Both the position numbers and the translations under genes were made by a program. Shown one piece after another: positions 53,883 to 63,483 of a stretch of DNA of 64,000 bases. The notes under the pieces were generated by a model. It made no database searches and was not told the origin of the DNA. It worked only from the letters and a program-made list of their open reading frames with translations. The number at the start of each line of letters is the position of its first letter. Position 1 is the stretch's first letter. The stretch covers positions 218,558 to 282,557 of the forward strand of contig JADJSV010000004.1 in the NCBI GenBank assembly GCA_016711505.1, read 5' to 3'. Origin of the DNA: Bacteroidota bacterium (lineage in GTDB: Bacteria > Bacteroidota > Bacteroidia > AKYH767-A > 2013-40CM-41-45).

Positions 53883-54934
53883 ATTCAGAAATAAAACTTA
53901 CGCAATATTCTAAAGGCAGTGGTTGCGGTTGTAAAATTGCTCCTGCTGTACTGGAAACGATTTTAAAGAATGTGAAATCGCCTGGCGGATTTACAGATCT
54001 TATTGCCGGCCATGAGAACAATGAAGATGCCGCTGTCTGGAAAATTTCTGAGGAACAGTATCTTTTATCGACGACAGATTTTTTTACACCGATTGTTGAT
54101 GATCCGTTTTACTTCGGAAAAATTGCTGCAGCAAATTCGCTAAGTGATATTTATGCAATGGGTGGAAAGCCCGTCTTTGCTTTGGCTATTCTTGGATTTC
54201 CTATCGACAAATTACCGATTGAAGTAGTTGGTGAGATCATGCGCGGAGCAAATGAGGTTTGCACAGAAGCTGGAATCCCGATTGCCGGCGGACATTCCAT
54301 TGATATTCCTGAGCCGGTCTTTGGGTTGGTTGTCAATGGACTTGTGAAGCCCGAACATTTGAAAAAAAATAAAGGAGCAAAAATCGGGGATCAGCTTTTT
54401 CTCACAAAAGCTATAGGCAGTGGAGTAATTGCTTCTGCTTTGAAACGCGGTGTTGCAAGCAAAGAGCATGTTAATGGAGCAGTTGAAAGCATGTGCAAGT
54501 TGAATAAAATAGGAGCAGAGTTGGCCAAGATAAATGGCGTAAATGCAATGACTGATGTTACAGGATTCGGTCTGGTCGGACATCTGATTGAAATGTGTGA
54601 AGCAAGTAATGTTTCTGCAAACGTAAATTATCAGAATCTGAAATTGCTTCCCGGTGTAAAGGAGTATATGGATAAATTTATTTTTCCTGATAATACCTAT
54701 AGAAACTGGAATGCATATGAAAAAAAAGTTTCAGGTGTAAATGGTCCTGAGTTTATTCCGCTTTGTGATCCGCAAACCAGCGGCGGACTATTGATCAGTG
54801 TTGAGAGTGGGAGTGTGAGTTTGGTAAAGCAACTTTTAGTAGAAAGTAGGTTTAGCGAATTTACTGACCCGATTGGTGAGATTTCTGAAGCAGGCGAGAA
54901 AGTAGTTGTTGTAAATACTCAAATCAATGAATAA
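53879..54934 (+). CDS. selD: Selenide, water dikinase
   Basis: A 351-residue enzyme that makes selenophosphate from selenide and ATP. The active loop is GSGCGCK (13-19), with Cys16 in place of selenocysteine and Lys19. Other motifs are HENNEDAAVW, LLSTTDFFTPIVDDP, the DIYAMGGKP block and GFGLVGHLIEMCEASN. GTG 53879 overlaps the selU stop. No selA, selB or tRNA-Sec occurs in the window; the selU partner implies use for tRNA selenouridine. The stop overlaps the next small gene by 8 bp. Confidence 0.95.
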   Translation: MNSEIKLTQYSKGSGCGCKIAPAVLETILKNVKSPGGFTDLIAGHENNEDAAVWKISEEQYLLSTTDFFTPIVDDPFYFGKIAAANSLSDIYAMGGKPVFALAILGFPIDKLPIEVVGEIMRGANEVCTEAGIPIAGGHSIDIPEPVFGLVVNGLVKPEHLKKNKGAKIGDQLFLTKAIGSGVIASALKRGVASKEHVNGAVESMCKLNKIGAELAKINGVNAMTDVTGFGLVGHLIEMCEASNVSANVNYQNLKLLPGVKEYMDKFIFPDNTYRNWNAYEKKVSGVNGPEFIPLCDPQTSGGLLISVESGSVSLVKQLLVESRFSEFTDPIGEISEAGEKVVVVNTQINE

Positions 54935-55274
54935 AGTTTTTCAAATAATAATCCGTTTTTCCACACTTCTTATTTTAGTATTGACTTATTTATATGTTAC
55001 AAGAGCTAAACCGATTTCCTCCATTGATCAAATCAATATCTGCAAACTTGACCAAAAGTTGACTCTTGATTCAAGAGAATCAGCTCAATACATCAGCAAA
55101 GTCGAAGAGTTTATAACTGGCGACACTCTTAAGTTAGTTGTTTTCAGAAAAAGTATTTCGTTTGTTCAGTCCGGGCCATACCACTATGATGTTAAATTAG
55201 ATTCCGGAATTAAGGTTGTTCAGATTCTTGATTCGGATTTATTGGTGGGGGAAATTGAAAAATGTATTGAATAA
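54927..55274 (+). CDS. Small membrane-anchored protein overlapping selD
   Basis: A 115-residue protein. A single N-terminal hydrophobic segment (IIIRFSTLLILVLTYLYV) acts as signal or anchor and is followed by a polar, probably periplasmic part (KPISSIDQINICKLDQKLTLD; FVQSGPYHYDVKLDSGIK) with two Cys. No family is recognised. It begins 8 bp inside selD, so it is likely co-translated with the selU-selD pair and could serve selenium uptake or envelope handling; this is inference from position only. Confidence 0.6.
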   Translation: MNKVFQIIIRFSTLLILVLTYLYVTRAKPISSIDQINICKLDQKLTLDSRESAQYISKVEEFITGDTLKLVVFRKSISFVQSGPYHYDVKLDSGIKVVQILDSDLLVGEIEKCIE

Positions 55275-55357
55275 AAAAAAAAGTGCTTGTAGACTCTGAC
55301 AAACTAAAAATTTGACAATAAAACGAGAAACTTTGAATTTAAATTACCTTAAAAAAA

Positions 55358-55843
55358 ATGCCCACCCATCTCCAACAAATGCTCCAACTCGTAGACGAGT
55401 TTTTTGCCGTAAAGAATGATCCATCTCAATTAGACGTTACGCCAATTGTTATGGAACAATTGAATGAACTCCATATTGCAACATTATCGGAAGAAGTCAT
55501 AGGCGATGGACCTGTTTGCTGGATCTTACTTATTCCATCAACTCAGGAAACAATGGAAAAATTTCTTTCCGGTAAAATTTCCGAATCTGATATTTTAAAA
55601 GAATCTATGTCAGCAAAAAAGGAAGGCAGAGGTTTTGATTCTATTTATTTGTGTTCTGCAATTGTACTTCCTGAATTCAGAAAAAAAGGGATTGCAAAAA
55701 AGATAACCCTCGAAGCAATTACTTCAATGCGGAAAGATTTTGATATCAGAACACTTTATTCCTGGCCATTCAGTGAAGAAGGAAAAAAGCTTTCAATGTT
55801 AATCGGAGAGCTTTCTTCATTGCCGGTGAAAATAAAGGAATGA
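55358..55843 (+). CDS. GNAT-like acetyltransferase
   Basis: A 161-residue protein with a weak GNAT pattern. The acetyl-CoA loop region reads AIVLPEFRKKGIAKKITLEA (RKKGIA near residue 110), after which comes a strand and helix typical of the fold. No signal peptide is present. The first third (helical) is not typical of GNATs. It lies 80 bp after the small selD-linked gene. The acceptor is unknown. The call rests mainly on the EFRKKGIA motif. Confidence 0.65.
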   Translation: MPTHLQQMLQLVDEFFAVKNDPSQLDVTPIVMEQLNELHIATLSEEVIGDGPVCWILLIPSTQETMEKFLSGKISESDILKESMSAKKEGRGFDSIYLCSAIVLPEFRKKGIAKKITLEAITSMRKDFDIRTLYSWPFSEEGKKLSMLIGELSSLPVKIKE

Positions 55844-55958
55844 AAAGTGAATGTTTTATTGCTTAAAAAGAAGGCACTGAACCAAGGATTAGTATTGGGT
55901 AATTGGAAAGATGTTAATAAAGATTTTAGATCTACCCGGATGAGTAGTATATTTGAAT

Positions 55959-56075
55959 ATGATACCTAAGAATGCAAAGAATTTAGATGTGAATAGTTCC
56001 GAATTTGAGAGTGGTAGCTATTTGGTTCAAGTTTATTCTTCTGAAGCGCTCATAAGTGTTAAAAAACTCTTATAG
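55959..56075 (+). pseudogene. Orphan T9SS C-terminal domain remnant
   Basis: A 38-codon frame reads NLDVNSSEFESGSYLVQVYS and then EALISVKKLL before TAG at 56073-56075. The S-x-F-x-S-G-x-Y-x-V pattern and the basic hydrophobic end are those of the last half of a T9SS sorting domain. No signal peptide or cargo part is in front of it. It is probably the remainder of a deleted T9SS gene; it sits 5 bp before another T9SS gene. Confidence 0.55.
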
Positions 56076-56079
56076 TTAA

Positions 56080-57551
56080 ATGATCAAATTATTAAATACA
56101 ATCTTTGGTATCATTTTGATCACATTTTCTGCCGAAGCCCAGAATCGCAATAGCATCTGGTGCTTTGGCGATAGCGCAGGCATTGATTTTAGAAATATTT
56201 CAATGCCTGTTCCTATTTCGACAGGGATGGACAGTCGAGGCACGTGTGCTTCTATAAGTGATTCACTAGGGAGTTTATTGTTTTATGCGTATGCTGCGCC
56301 CGATGGAACATGGCCTCCCAATGGAAAAGTCTATAATGCCAATCATCAGATTATGTTGAATGGAGATTCTATAAATGGGGCTGGAATGTATGATGAAATG
56401 ATAATTATTCCAAAACCTGGAAACTCTTCGATTTACTATCTTTTTCCGTCCATATCACGCCTTTCAGTCCATCAGGAACATTCTATTCAGTGGTCGATAT
56501 GACAGGCGATGGTGGATTGGGTGAGGTTATTAGTAAAAACAATTCAGTAGATATTGATTCATTATGTGGAGGGATGACAACTGTTAGGCATGGCAATGGA
56601 AGAGATTGGTGGTTAATTATTAAGGGATATTCTGCATTAGGTGATTCAACCTTTTATGAATATCTGATTACACCTGATACAATGATTCAAAAAGTTATAA
56701 ATATAGGTGGCAATTCTTGGGCAGGTTTGGGTAATCTTTGTTTTAATAAAGAGGGAAATAAAATTGCTTTTGTCAGTTTTGCAGGTCTGATAGAAACATT
56801 TGATTTTGATCGTTGCACCGGAGTGTTTTCAAATTCAAGGATCATTCGTCGTCAATTTCAAAATAATAGTTTACAATTCTTTGGAGCTTGCTTTTCTCCT
56901 AATTCGAATCTGCTCTACATTGCAGATGAAATGGAAGTGTCTCGACTCTTTCAGCTTGATCTAAGTTCATCAAATCCCTTTTTAAACCGGGATACTCTTG
57001 CTGTTATTACCACTTCTCGATATGGCGGAGGTAATTTACGGCTAGCACCGGATAATAAAATTTACTGGTCTATTGAATGGGATCCGGGTGGAACTTTTCC
57101 TTATCCTTATCAATCACATATGTACAGTCAGTATAATATGAATTTGAGTGTAATTGAAAATCCAGATGTTGTTGGAGCCGGTTGTAATCTTAATCTATTT
57201 AGCTTTTACCTTGGCGGGAAGAGAACTTATTGGGGATTACCAAATAATCCTGACTATGAGATGGCACCCTTATGGGGTAGTGCATGCGATTCTTTGACGA
57301 ATGACATTGATAAAATTTTGGAGAATGAATTAATTATTTATCCGAATCCATTCTCTGATATAATTTATTTTAATTCCCCGGAAAAGTTCAAAAAAGTAAG
57401 TGTTTATAACGGTTTTGGTCAAATTATTCTTGATAAAAGGTTAAATGAAAAAAACGAACTTAATCTTTCCGAATTTTCTGCCGGTACATATTATCTGGAA
57501 TTTATCTATGAAAAGACTGTAGTTAGACGAAAAATGATTAAGATGAAATAA
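56080..57551 (+). CDS. Secreted propeller-like protein with T9SS signal, one frameshift
   Basis: A protein of about 490 residues with a signal peptide (IKLLNTIFGIILITFSAEAQ). Two frames (56080-56502 and 56490-57551) join if one T is added in the TTTTT run near 56445: YYLFSVHITPFSPSGTFYSV. The body has repeated beta-blade blocks (NSIWCFGDSAGIDF; WWLIIKGYSALGDSTFYEY; GNLRLAPDNKIYWSIE) of the WD40/YncE-like kind seen in many Bacteroidota T9SS proteins. The last residues (LIIYPNPFSDIIYF to VVRRKMIKMK) are a T9SS domain. Function unknown; secreted or on the surface. Confidence 0.8.
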
Positions 57552-57681
57552 ATAGTTTAATGCATCAAGTCTTTTCCTGCTTTTAATATAATTATTGAAC
57601 CTCTTTAATTTTTTGTAAATTTATTTTGCAGAAAAAAAAATGAAACTAATAACTGAGAATACATTGACTTTAAACTTTGAA

Positions 57682-58332
57682 TTACACACAAACCCCATCC
57701 TTAATAGTCAACTTCCTATCCGCCATATCCGCCAACTCATTATTATGAGTAACGATCACAAAAGTCTGGTTCATCGATTTACGGAGATCAAAGAAAAGTT
57801 GATGCAATGATTTTGCGGAAGCTGAATCCAGATTACCACTTGGTTCATCAGCAAAGACAACAGCAGGGGAGTTGATCAATGCCCTTGCAACAGCAACACG
57901 TTGTTGTTCGCCACCACTTAATTCAGACGGTCGATGTTCTTCACGGTCACTTAACCCTAGTTGATTTAAAAGTGCTTTCGCTTTTTGTGTAGCATCTGAT
58001 TTGGAACTTCCGCCGATCAGAGCCGGCATCATGATATTTTCCAAAGCAGTAAATTCTGGTAATAAATGATGCGCCTGAAAAACAAAACCGATCTTCTGAT
58101 TCCTGAACTGAGCGATTTTTTTGTCACGCAGTTGTGTGACTTCGATTCCATCGATTGTCAAAATTCCGCTATCGGCATTATCTAATGTTCCGAGAATATG
58201 AAGTAGTGTACTCTTTCCGGCACCTGAAGCCCCGACGATGGAAACAATCTCTCCTTGCTTGATTTCCAAATCAATACCCTTAAGTACCTGAAGTGAGTCG
58301 TATTTCTTAAAAAGGCCTTGGGCGTGGATCAT
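57682..58332 (-). CDS. lolD: LolD-type ABC ATPase for lipoprotein release
   Basis: A 216-residue ATPase with Walker A GASGAGKST (34-42), signature LSGGEQQRVAVARAL (138-152) and Walker B VVFADEPSGNLDS (158-170). This is the LolD/MacB-type ABC subunit that drives extraction of lipoproteins from the inner membrane with LolC/LolE. No permease is adjacent, which is common in Bacteroidota. Start ATG 58332; a TAACTTCG box lies just upstream on the minus strand. Confidence 0.88.
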   Translation of the reverse strand: MIHAQGLFKKYDSLQVLKGIDLEIKQGEIVSIVGASGAGKSTLLHILGTLDNADSGILTIDGIEVTQLRDKKIAQFRNQKIGFVFQAHHLLPEFTALENIMMPALIGGSSKSDATQKAKALLNQLGLSDREEHRPSELSGGEQQRVAVARALINSPAVVFADEPSGNLDSASAKSLHQLFFDLRKSMNQTFVIVTHNNELADMADRKLTIKDGVCV

Positions 58333-58680
58333 GGTGCGAAGTTAATTATAGAGGGTAAAGTTCAAAGGTAGTTTTTTGGGAAAATTGCGTTATTTATTTT
58401 TAGGTCAGAGGTCAAAGGTCATAGGTCACAATGCACTTTTCTAATTAAATGTCTGATTTTCAAAGTATAAAAGTATGGTACGGCTTAGTGACCTCTGACC
58501 TCTGACCTTTAACCTGAAAAGGCTGAAGTGACCCTACATTACACAATCACCTCAAGTAACCCTTCTCAAGAGATTTACCCCCAATGTGTTTGTATTAAAT
58601 TTTTTCGTTAATTGCAGGTGCATTTATTCACCACCAGAAAATCACCACAAAAAAAAGTGTATCATGAATGAGCAAAAGAC
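58333..58680. repeat. Gene-free gap with AGGTCAA word inverted repeat
   Basis: Left words (58399-58428) taggtcagaggtcaaaggtcataggtcaca; right words (58489-58515) gtgacctctgacctctgacctttaacct. The arms are mirror copies of AGGTCAA-type words with a loop of about 60 bp. The rest of the gap is AT-rich and holds the promoter region of the ZapB-like gene. Confidence 0.7.
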
Positions 58681-58967
58681 ATGAAAAGTAATTTTCTGCG
58701 CTCGAATTACGCATTCAAAAATTGATACATTTGCATGAGGATGCTAAGAAACGTAATCAACAATTACTTTCTGAGATCCAAAAACTAAAGACGGAGTTGA
58801 CGGACGAACATGCAAAGGTTCAACGTCTTGAAGAAGGTTATCGAAATTTAAAAGAGATCGAATCCACTTCAACCAAACAAAGTATTAGTAACATGAAAAG
58901 AAAAATTAATGATATCATCGGCGAGATAGATCGTAGTATGTCGATGATAGATGATAACCATAAGTGA
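58681..58967 (+). CDS. ZapB-like coiled-coil protein, one frameshift near the start
   Basis: A short protein with an almost uninterrupted coiled coil (HEDAKKRNQQLLSEIQKLKT and VQRLEEGYRNLKEIE). Before the first in-frame start (TTG 58722) the frame stays open back to 58692 and reads ALELRIQKLI. ATG 58681 would give MKSNFSALELRIQKL after adding one T in the run near 58694. It sits directly before zapA, overlapping it when the raw zapA frame is used. The place and coiled coil fit the ZapB-like division partner of ZapA seen in many Bacteroidota. Confidence 0.65.
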
Positions 58968-58977
58968 ATCCACCCGA

Positions 58978-59292
58978 ATGGGAGAATTACTGTCCATAAA
59001 AGTTTCCATTGCGAACCGCACTTATCCGCTCCGTATAACTCACGAAGAGCAGGAGAAAGTATTGCAGGCCGCTGAAAATATCAATAAGCGTATCAAGGAC
59101 TTCGAAGATAATTATGCTGTCAAAGACAAGCAGGATCTCTTAGCCATGAGCGCCCTTCAGTTTGCAAGTGAAGCAATGGGAGCCTCAAAGCAGGAAAAAA
59201 AAGCCAGTTCAGATCAGGAAGCAATAGAACAAATCGAATACCTTACGCTTCTTGTCGACGAATATCTTGCGCAGGAAAATTCTTCTAAATAA
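58978..59292 (+). CDS. zapA: Cell division protein ZapA
   Basis: A 104-residue protein that bundles FtsZ filaments at the division ring. The ZapA domain is visible (MGELLSIKVSIANRTYPLRI, then EEQEKVLQAAENINKRIKDF) with a C-terminal coiled coil (EAIEQIEYLTLLVDEYLAQ). ATG 58978 is the natural start; the longer frame from 58951 overlaps the upstream gene. Its neighbour downstream is a 6S RNA, as in many bacteria. Confidence 0.92.
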   Translation: MGELLSIKVSIANRTYPLRITHEEQEKVLQAAENINKRIKDFEDNYAVKDKQDLLAMSALQFASEAMGASKQEKKASSDQEAIEQIEYLTLLVDEYLAQENSSK

Positions 59293-59392
59293 GGCCCGTT
59301 CTTTGAAAATATAGTTTTGTGCATTTGCAGATGATCCGGTTCGGTTTCTTGAATCGGTTTGTGTCTGCTCTTTCACATTGACTTAATGCATT

Positions 59393-59590
59393 CCCGCATT
59401 ACTTCCGGATCACTTACATAAACTCAACATTTCAATACAATTGGAGCTACTCGTTCAATGACTACTATGGCAGGCTGCACTCTTACTTCGGTAAGATTCC
59501 CTCAAAAGACAGCAGAAACCAGAACGGTCAGACCGCTCCACCCATGACTTAGGGGTTTAACAAGTCCCGGAATTAATGCGGGTTTTTTTT
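59393..59590 (+). ncRNA. ssrS: 6S RNA candidate
   Basis: A 190-nt transcript between zapA and rny. The closing stem pairs 59393-59408 with 59567-59582, 15 of 16 bp, with one C-U mismatch. A second stem TGGAGC/GCTCCA (59442-59447 with 59535-59540) bounds a large bubble (about 30 and 24 nt). The apical part contains a CTTAC-TTCG-GTAAG hairpin. The T run (59583-59591) after the closing stem completes a terminator. Stem, bubble and position match 6S RNA, which binds the sigma-70-type holoenzyme by mimicking an open promoter. The promoter upstream is not clear. Confidence 0.8.
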
Positions 59591-59702
59591 TGCTTTTTGC
59601 TTTTAGGCTAAAGACTAAAAACCTTGAACCTAAAACCTAAACAAAAAGAAAAAAAACAACCAACAACAAATACGAACAACCCAAATATACCATACCCCAA
59701 TT

Positions 59703-61274
59703 ATGCCTGAAATATCATTATTATATCTACTCATCGGAGTAATAGTTGCCCTGATCGTCGGATATGTCCTTGCGAACTCACTTGCTAAAAAGGCTGCTCT
59801 TCAAAAAAGAACAGGTCGCAGGTGACAAAGCAAAGATCATTATCAAAGAAGCGGAATCAGAGGCAGAAGTGCTTAAGAAAAATAAAATTCTTGAAGCAAA
59901 AGAAAAATTCTTGCAACTGAAATCAGAACACGAAAAAGTGATCTCTGAAAAAGATAAGAATATCAATGCTGCTGAAAACAGAATCAAACAAAAAGAAACT
60001 GCTTTAGCTCAGAAGATCGAACAAACTCAGAAAAAAGAAAAAGAATACGAAACTCTTCAGGCCAATCTGAAAAATCAGTTGGATATAATTGAAGGGAAAA
60101 AAGAGGAACTCGGAAAACAACATCAACGTCAGGTTGAACAGTTGGAAAAGATCAGCGGACTTAGTGTTGATCAGGCAAAGAGTCAGCTTGTTGAAGCATT
60201 GAAAGCAGAAGCGAAAACAGATGCCATGTCGTATATCAAAGACATCATGGAAGAAGCTAAACTTACTGCCAATAAAGAAGCGAAAAGATCATCATTCAGA
60301 CGATTCAACGTGTCGCTACTGAGCATGCTGTTGAAAATGCCGTAACGATTTTCAATATCGAAAACGATGAAGTAAAAGGCCGGATCATCGGTCGTGAAGG
60401 CCGTAATATCCGCGCCCTTGAAGCTGCAACAGGAGTAGAGATCATCGTTGATGATACTCCTGAAACGATCATCCTTTCCGGATTCGATCCGGTTCGCCGT
60501 GAAATGGCTCGTCTTGCTTTACATCAACTTGTAAGCGATGGCCGGATTCACCCAGCACGTATCGAAGAGGTCGTTGCAAAAGTGAAACGTCAGCTCGATG
60601 ATGAGATCGTTGAAATTGGAAAACGTACAACTATCGACTTAGGAATTCACGGACTTGCTCCTGAACTGATCCGAATGGTCGGTCGTATGAAATACCGTTC
60701 TTCTTACGGACAAAATTTACTTCAGCACTCGCGCGAAGTGGCAAACTTATGTGCTACCATGGCTGCTGAACTTGGACTGAATGTAAAACTAGCTAAACGT
60801 GCCGGACTATTACACGATATCGGAAAAGTTCCTGATGATGAACCGGAATTACCGCATGCTATCCTGGGTATGAAACTCGCTGAGAAATTCAAAGAGAATC
60901 CTGAAGTATGTAATGCTATCGGTGCCCATCACGATGAGATCGAAATGAACAGTATGATCTCACCGATCGTTCAGGTTTGTGATGCCATCTCAGGCGCACG
61001 TCCGGGTGCCCGTCGTGAAGTTGTTGAATCATACATCAAACGTCTGAAAGACATGGAAGCTCTTGCGCTTTCCTACCCTGGTGTTGAGAAAACTTTTGCA
61101 ATTCAGGCCGGCCGCGAATTGCGTGTAGTTGTTCAAAGTGAAAAACTGACTGACAAACAAGCTGAAGTACTTTCTTTCGACATTGCTAACAGAATTCAGA
61201 CGGAGATGACTTATCCGGGTCAGGTGAAGATCACTGTGATCCGTGAAACAAGATCGGTGAATTACGCTAAGTAA
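59703..61274 (+). CDS. rny: Ribonuclease Y, two compensating frameshifts
   Basis: A membrane-bound endoribonuclease that starts mRNA decay. ATG 59703 gives an N-terminal membrane helix (EISLLYLLIGVIVALIVGYVL), followed by a coiled coil (residues about 40-180), a KH domain (EVKGRIIGREGRNIRALEAATG) and the HD domain with HSREVANLCATMAAEL and LLHDIGK. One extra A in the A6 run near 59807 and one missing base near 60289 split the raw frame. Both are homopolymer-type errors, and the repaired protein is about 523 residues, normal size. Follows the 6S RNA and precedes a terminator. Confidence 0.92.
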
Positions 61275-61301
61275 TTAATTTTATAAGTTCTTTAAATTAT
61301 A

Positions 61302-61338
61302 AATGCTGATGTAAGTTTATTGCATCAGCATTTTTTAA
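61302..61338 (+). terminator. Rho-independent terminator after rny
   Basis: AATGCTGATG (61302-61311) pairs with CATCAGCATT (61323-61332), followed by a T run. It separates rny from the polysaccharide export locus. Confidence 0.85.
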
Positions 61339-61346
61339 AAAACAGA

Positions 61347-62177
61347 ATGTCAGCAGACGAATTCGATATAATAATTGATCCGAACAGGAGAAGGTCCAAT
61401 TTCAGAAAAGATCTTTGGAATTACCGGGGACTGTTTTATTTTTTTGTCATGGCGCGATATTCTTGTACGTTATAAGCAAACTGTAGTAGGAGTTTTGTGG
61501 ACTGTTATCCGACCTCTGATGACCATCTTGGTGTTTACATTTATCTTTGGAAGGCTTGCTAAACTTCCATCAGATGGAGTTCCTTACCTGCTTACTCGTT
61601 TCTGCAGGAATGATTCCGTGGCAGTTTTTGCAAACTCTTTTAGTGAAGCCAGCAATTCTCTGATCAGAAATTCGTCCATGCTGAGCAAAGTTTATTTTCC
61701 ACGCATAATCATCCCTGTCAGTGCTGTAATTGTTTCATTCATCGACTTTCTGATCTCATTTGCAATCATGATCGGATTGATGATCTGGTATCAATTTGTT
61801 CCGGGTGGCAGATGATTTTTTTGCCTTTATTTATTTTACAAGCAACTTTTGTAAGCATGGGACTTGGATTTTTAGTCAGTGCGTTGAATGTAAGTATCGT
61901 GACTTCAGATACATCGTACCTTTCATTGTTCAATTTGGACTTTATATCTCTCCCGTCGGATTCAAGACAAGTGTTGTTACCCGAACAAATCCGCTTCTGG
62001 TATTCTTTGAATCCAATGGTAGGAGTTATCGACGGTTTTCGTTGGTGACTACTCGGAGGAAATTTTAGTCTTGATAAAAGTACTTTCCCGATCTCATTTC
62101 TCATTTCCGTAATCATATTTATAATCGGTTTTACTTACTTCCGTAAAATGGAAAGAAACTTTGCTGATATCATCTGA
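61347..62177 (+). CDS. wzm: Polysaccharide ABC transporter permease (Wzm-like), several frameshifts
   Basis: Joined from frames beginning MSADEFDIIIDPNRRRSNFR (ATG 61347) and continuing SWRDILVRYKQTVVGVLWTV, LMTILVFTFIFGRLAKLPSD, YFPRIIIPVSAVIVSFIDF, DFISLPSDSRQV-like fragments and GVIDGFRW, stop TGA 62175-62177. The family is the ABC-2 type O-antigen or teichoic acid export permease with six helices. At least four frameshifts are needed (near 61440, 61600, 61805 and 61900-62050). All conserved blocks are there, so the gene is probably whole in the organism. It is followed after 2 bp by wzt. Confidence 0.85.
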
Positions 62178-62179
62178 TC

Positions 62180-63464
62180 ATGGCTGTAGTCATTCGCGTA
62201 GAAAATCTTGCTAAGAAATATATCCTTCGCCATGAAGGAAGTCATTAGTATGTTGCTTTGCGTGATGTACTTACAGGTTCTGTAAAAAAGCAATCAAAGG
62301 AGATATGACACTTCTTTCAAAAGAAGAATTTTACGCTTTGAATAATGTATCATTTGAATTACAAAAAGGAGAAAGAGTTGGTATCATAGGAAGAAATGGT
62401 GCCAGTAAATCTACTTTGCTGAAAGTACTTAGCAGGATTACAGAACCAACTTTCGGGACGGTCTCACTTAAAGGACGTGTTGCCAGTTTACTTGAAGTCG
62501 GAACAGGTTTCAACCCTGAACTTACCGGACGGGAAAATATTTTTCTAAATGGTTCTATCCTCGGAATGAGAAAACATGAAATTCGCAGGAAGTTCGACGA
62601 GATAGTAGACTTTGCAGAAGTAGAAAGATTCCTGGACACTCCTGTCAAAAGATATTCTTCAGGAATGTATGTCCGGTTAGCTTTTGCTGTCGCAGCTCAT
62701 CTTGAACCCGAAATCCTCATAGTCGATGAAGTTCTTGCAGTCGGTGATTCGAATTTCAGAAAAAATGCCTTGGAAAAATGAATGATGTAAGTAAATCCAT
62801 GGCCGGACAGTTATTTTGTTAGTCATAACATGGGGGCCATCAATGCTCCTGCAGATCATCTGCGTGACAAGGTCGTATCAAAAATGGAAATGGAAGTGCC
62901 GAATCCATTTCGGGCGGAGCAGAAGAAGTTATCTCAACTTATCTAAAGCCTAAGCTGAAAAGTATCAGATAAATCATTCTTCCGAAAGAAAAGGCACAGC
63001 AGTGAAAATGGTCTTGCAAAGCATCCGTTTTGAAGGTTGAACTTAATTCGCTGGAAAATTGAAAATCCATATTTGTGTCTTGGAATAAAAGTGGAAAGGC
63101 ACCTGCAAAGCATGGTCGATTTCTCTGATAAATTTGAAAAGGAAAGAACATCGCTTAAATAATATTCATGTTGCAATTGGAAATATTCGATCAAGGATCC
63201 GTGCATCAATGGATTGACACTGATAACAGAATAAAGAAGTGACAAATCTGATCTTCAATAACGTTCTGTTCAAATTCATTCGACTTAGTTGTTGATGAGC
63301 TTCCTTTAAAACACGGTCTGTATTCATTCGTTATTTATTCTACTGTTAATAATGAAGTTTCTGACTGGATACAAAATGCAGGTTCTTTTCATGTGGAATC
63401 CGGAGACTTTTATCATACCGGTAAATTGCCTCCTGAAGGACAAGGCAATGTTCTTATTAAATAA
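62180..63464 (+). CDS. wzt: Polysaccharide ABC transporter ATPase (Wzt-like), heavily lesioned
   Basis: ATG 62180 reads MAVVIRVENLAKKYIL, then HEGSH, a TAG at 62246-62248 (homologues have Gln), and after a frameshift the ATPase core GRNGASKSTLLKVL, GYVRLAFAVAAHLEPEILI-type Walker B and LAVGDSNF. Walker A reads GASKST instead of GAGKST, so the Gly before Lys is Ser. Further frameshifts follow the ATPase. The last part (EVSDWIQNAGSFHVESGDFY) is the carbohydrate-binding C-terminal domain of Wzt, stop TAA at 63462-63464. It probably drives export of an O-antigen-like polymer, if the lesions are sequencing errors. Confidence 0.75.
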
Positions 63465-63483
63465 ATTTGATCTTAAATAGAAA

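Noticed and set aside
53879..54934. Selenocysteine-containing SelD
   Set aside because: The active site codes Cys16 by a normal codon, and no in-frame TGA is present.
61766..62116. Minus-strand frame across wzm
   Set aside because: It lies fully inside the conserved permease sequence on the plus strand and has no recognisable protein features.
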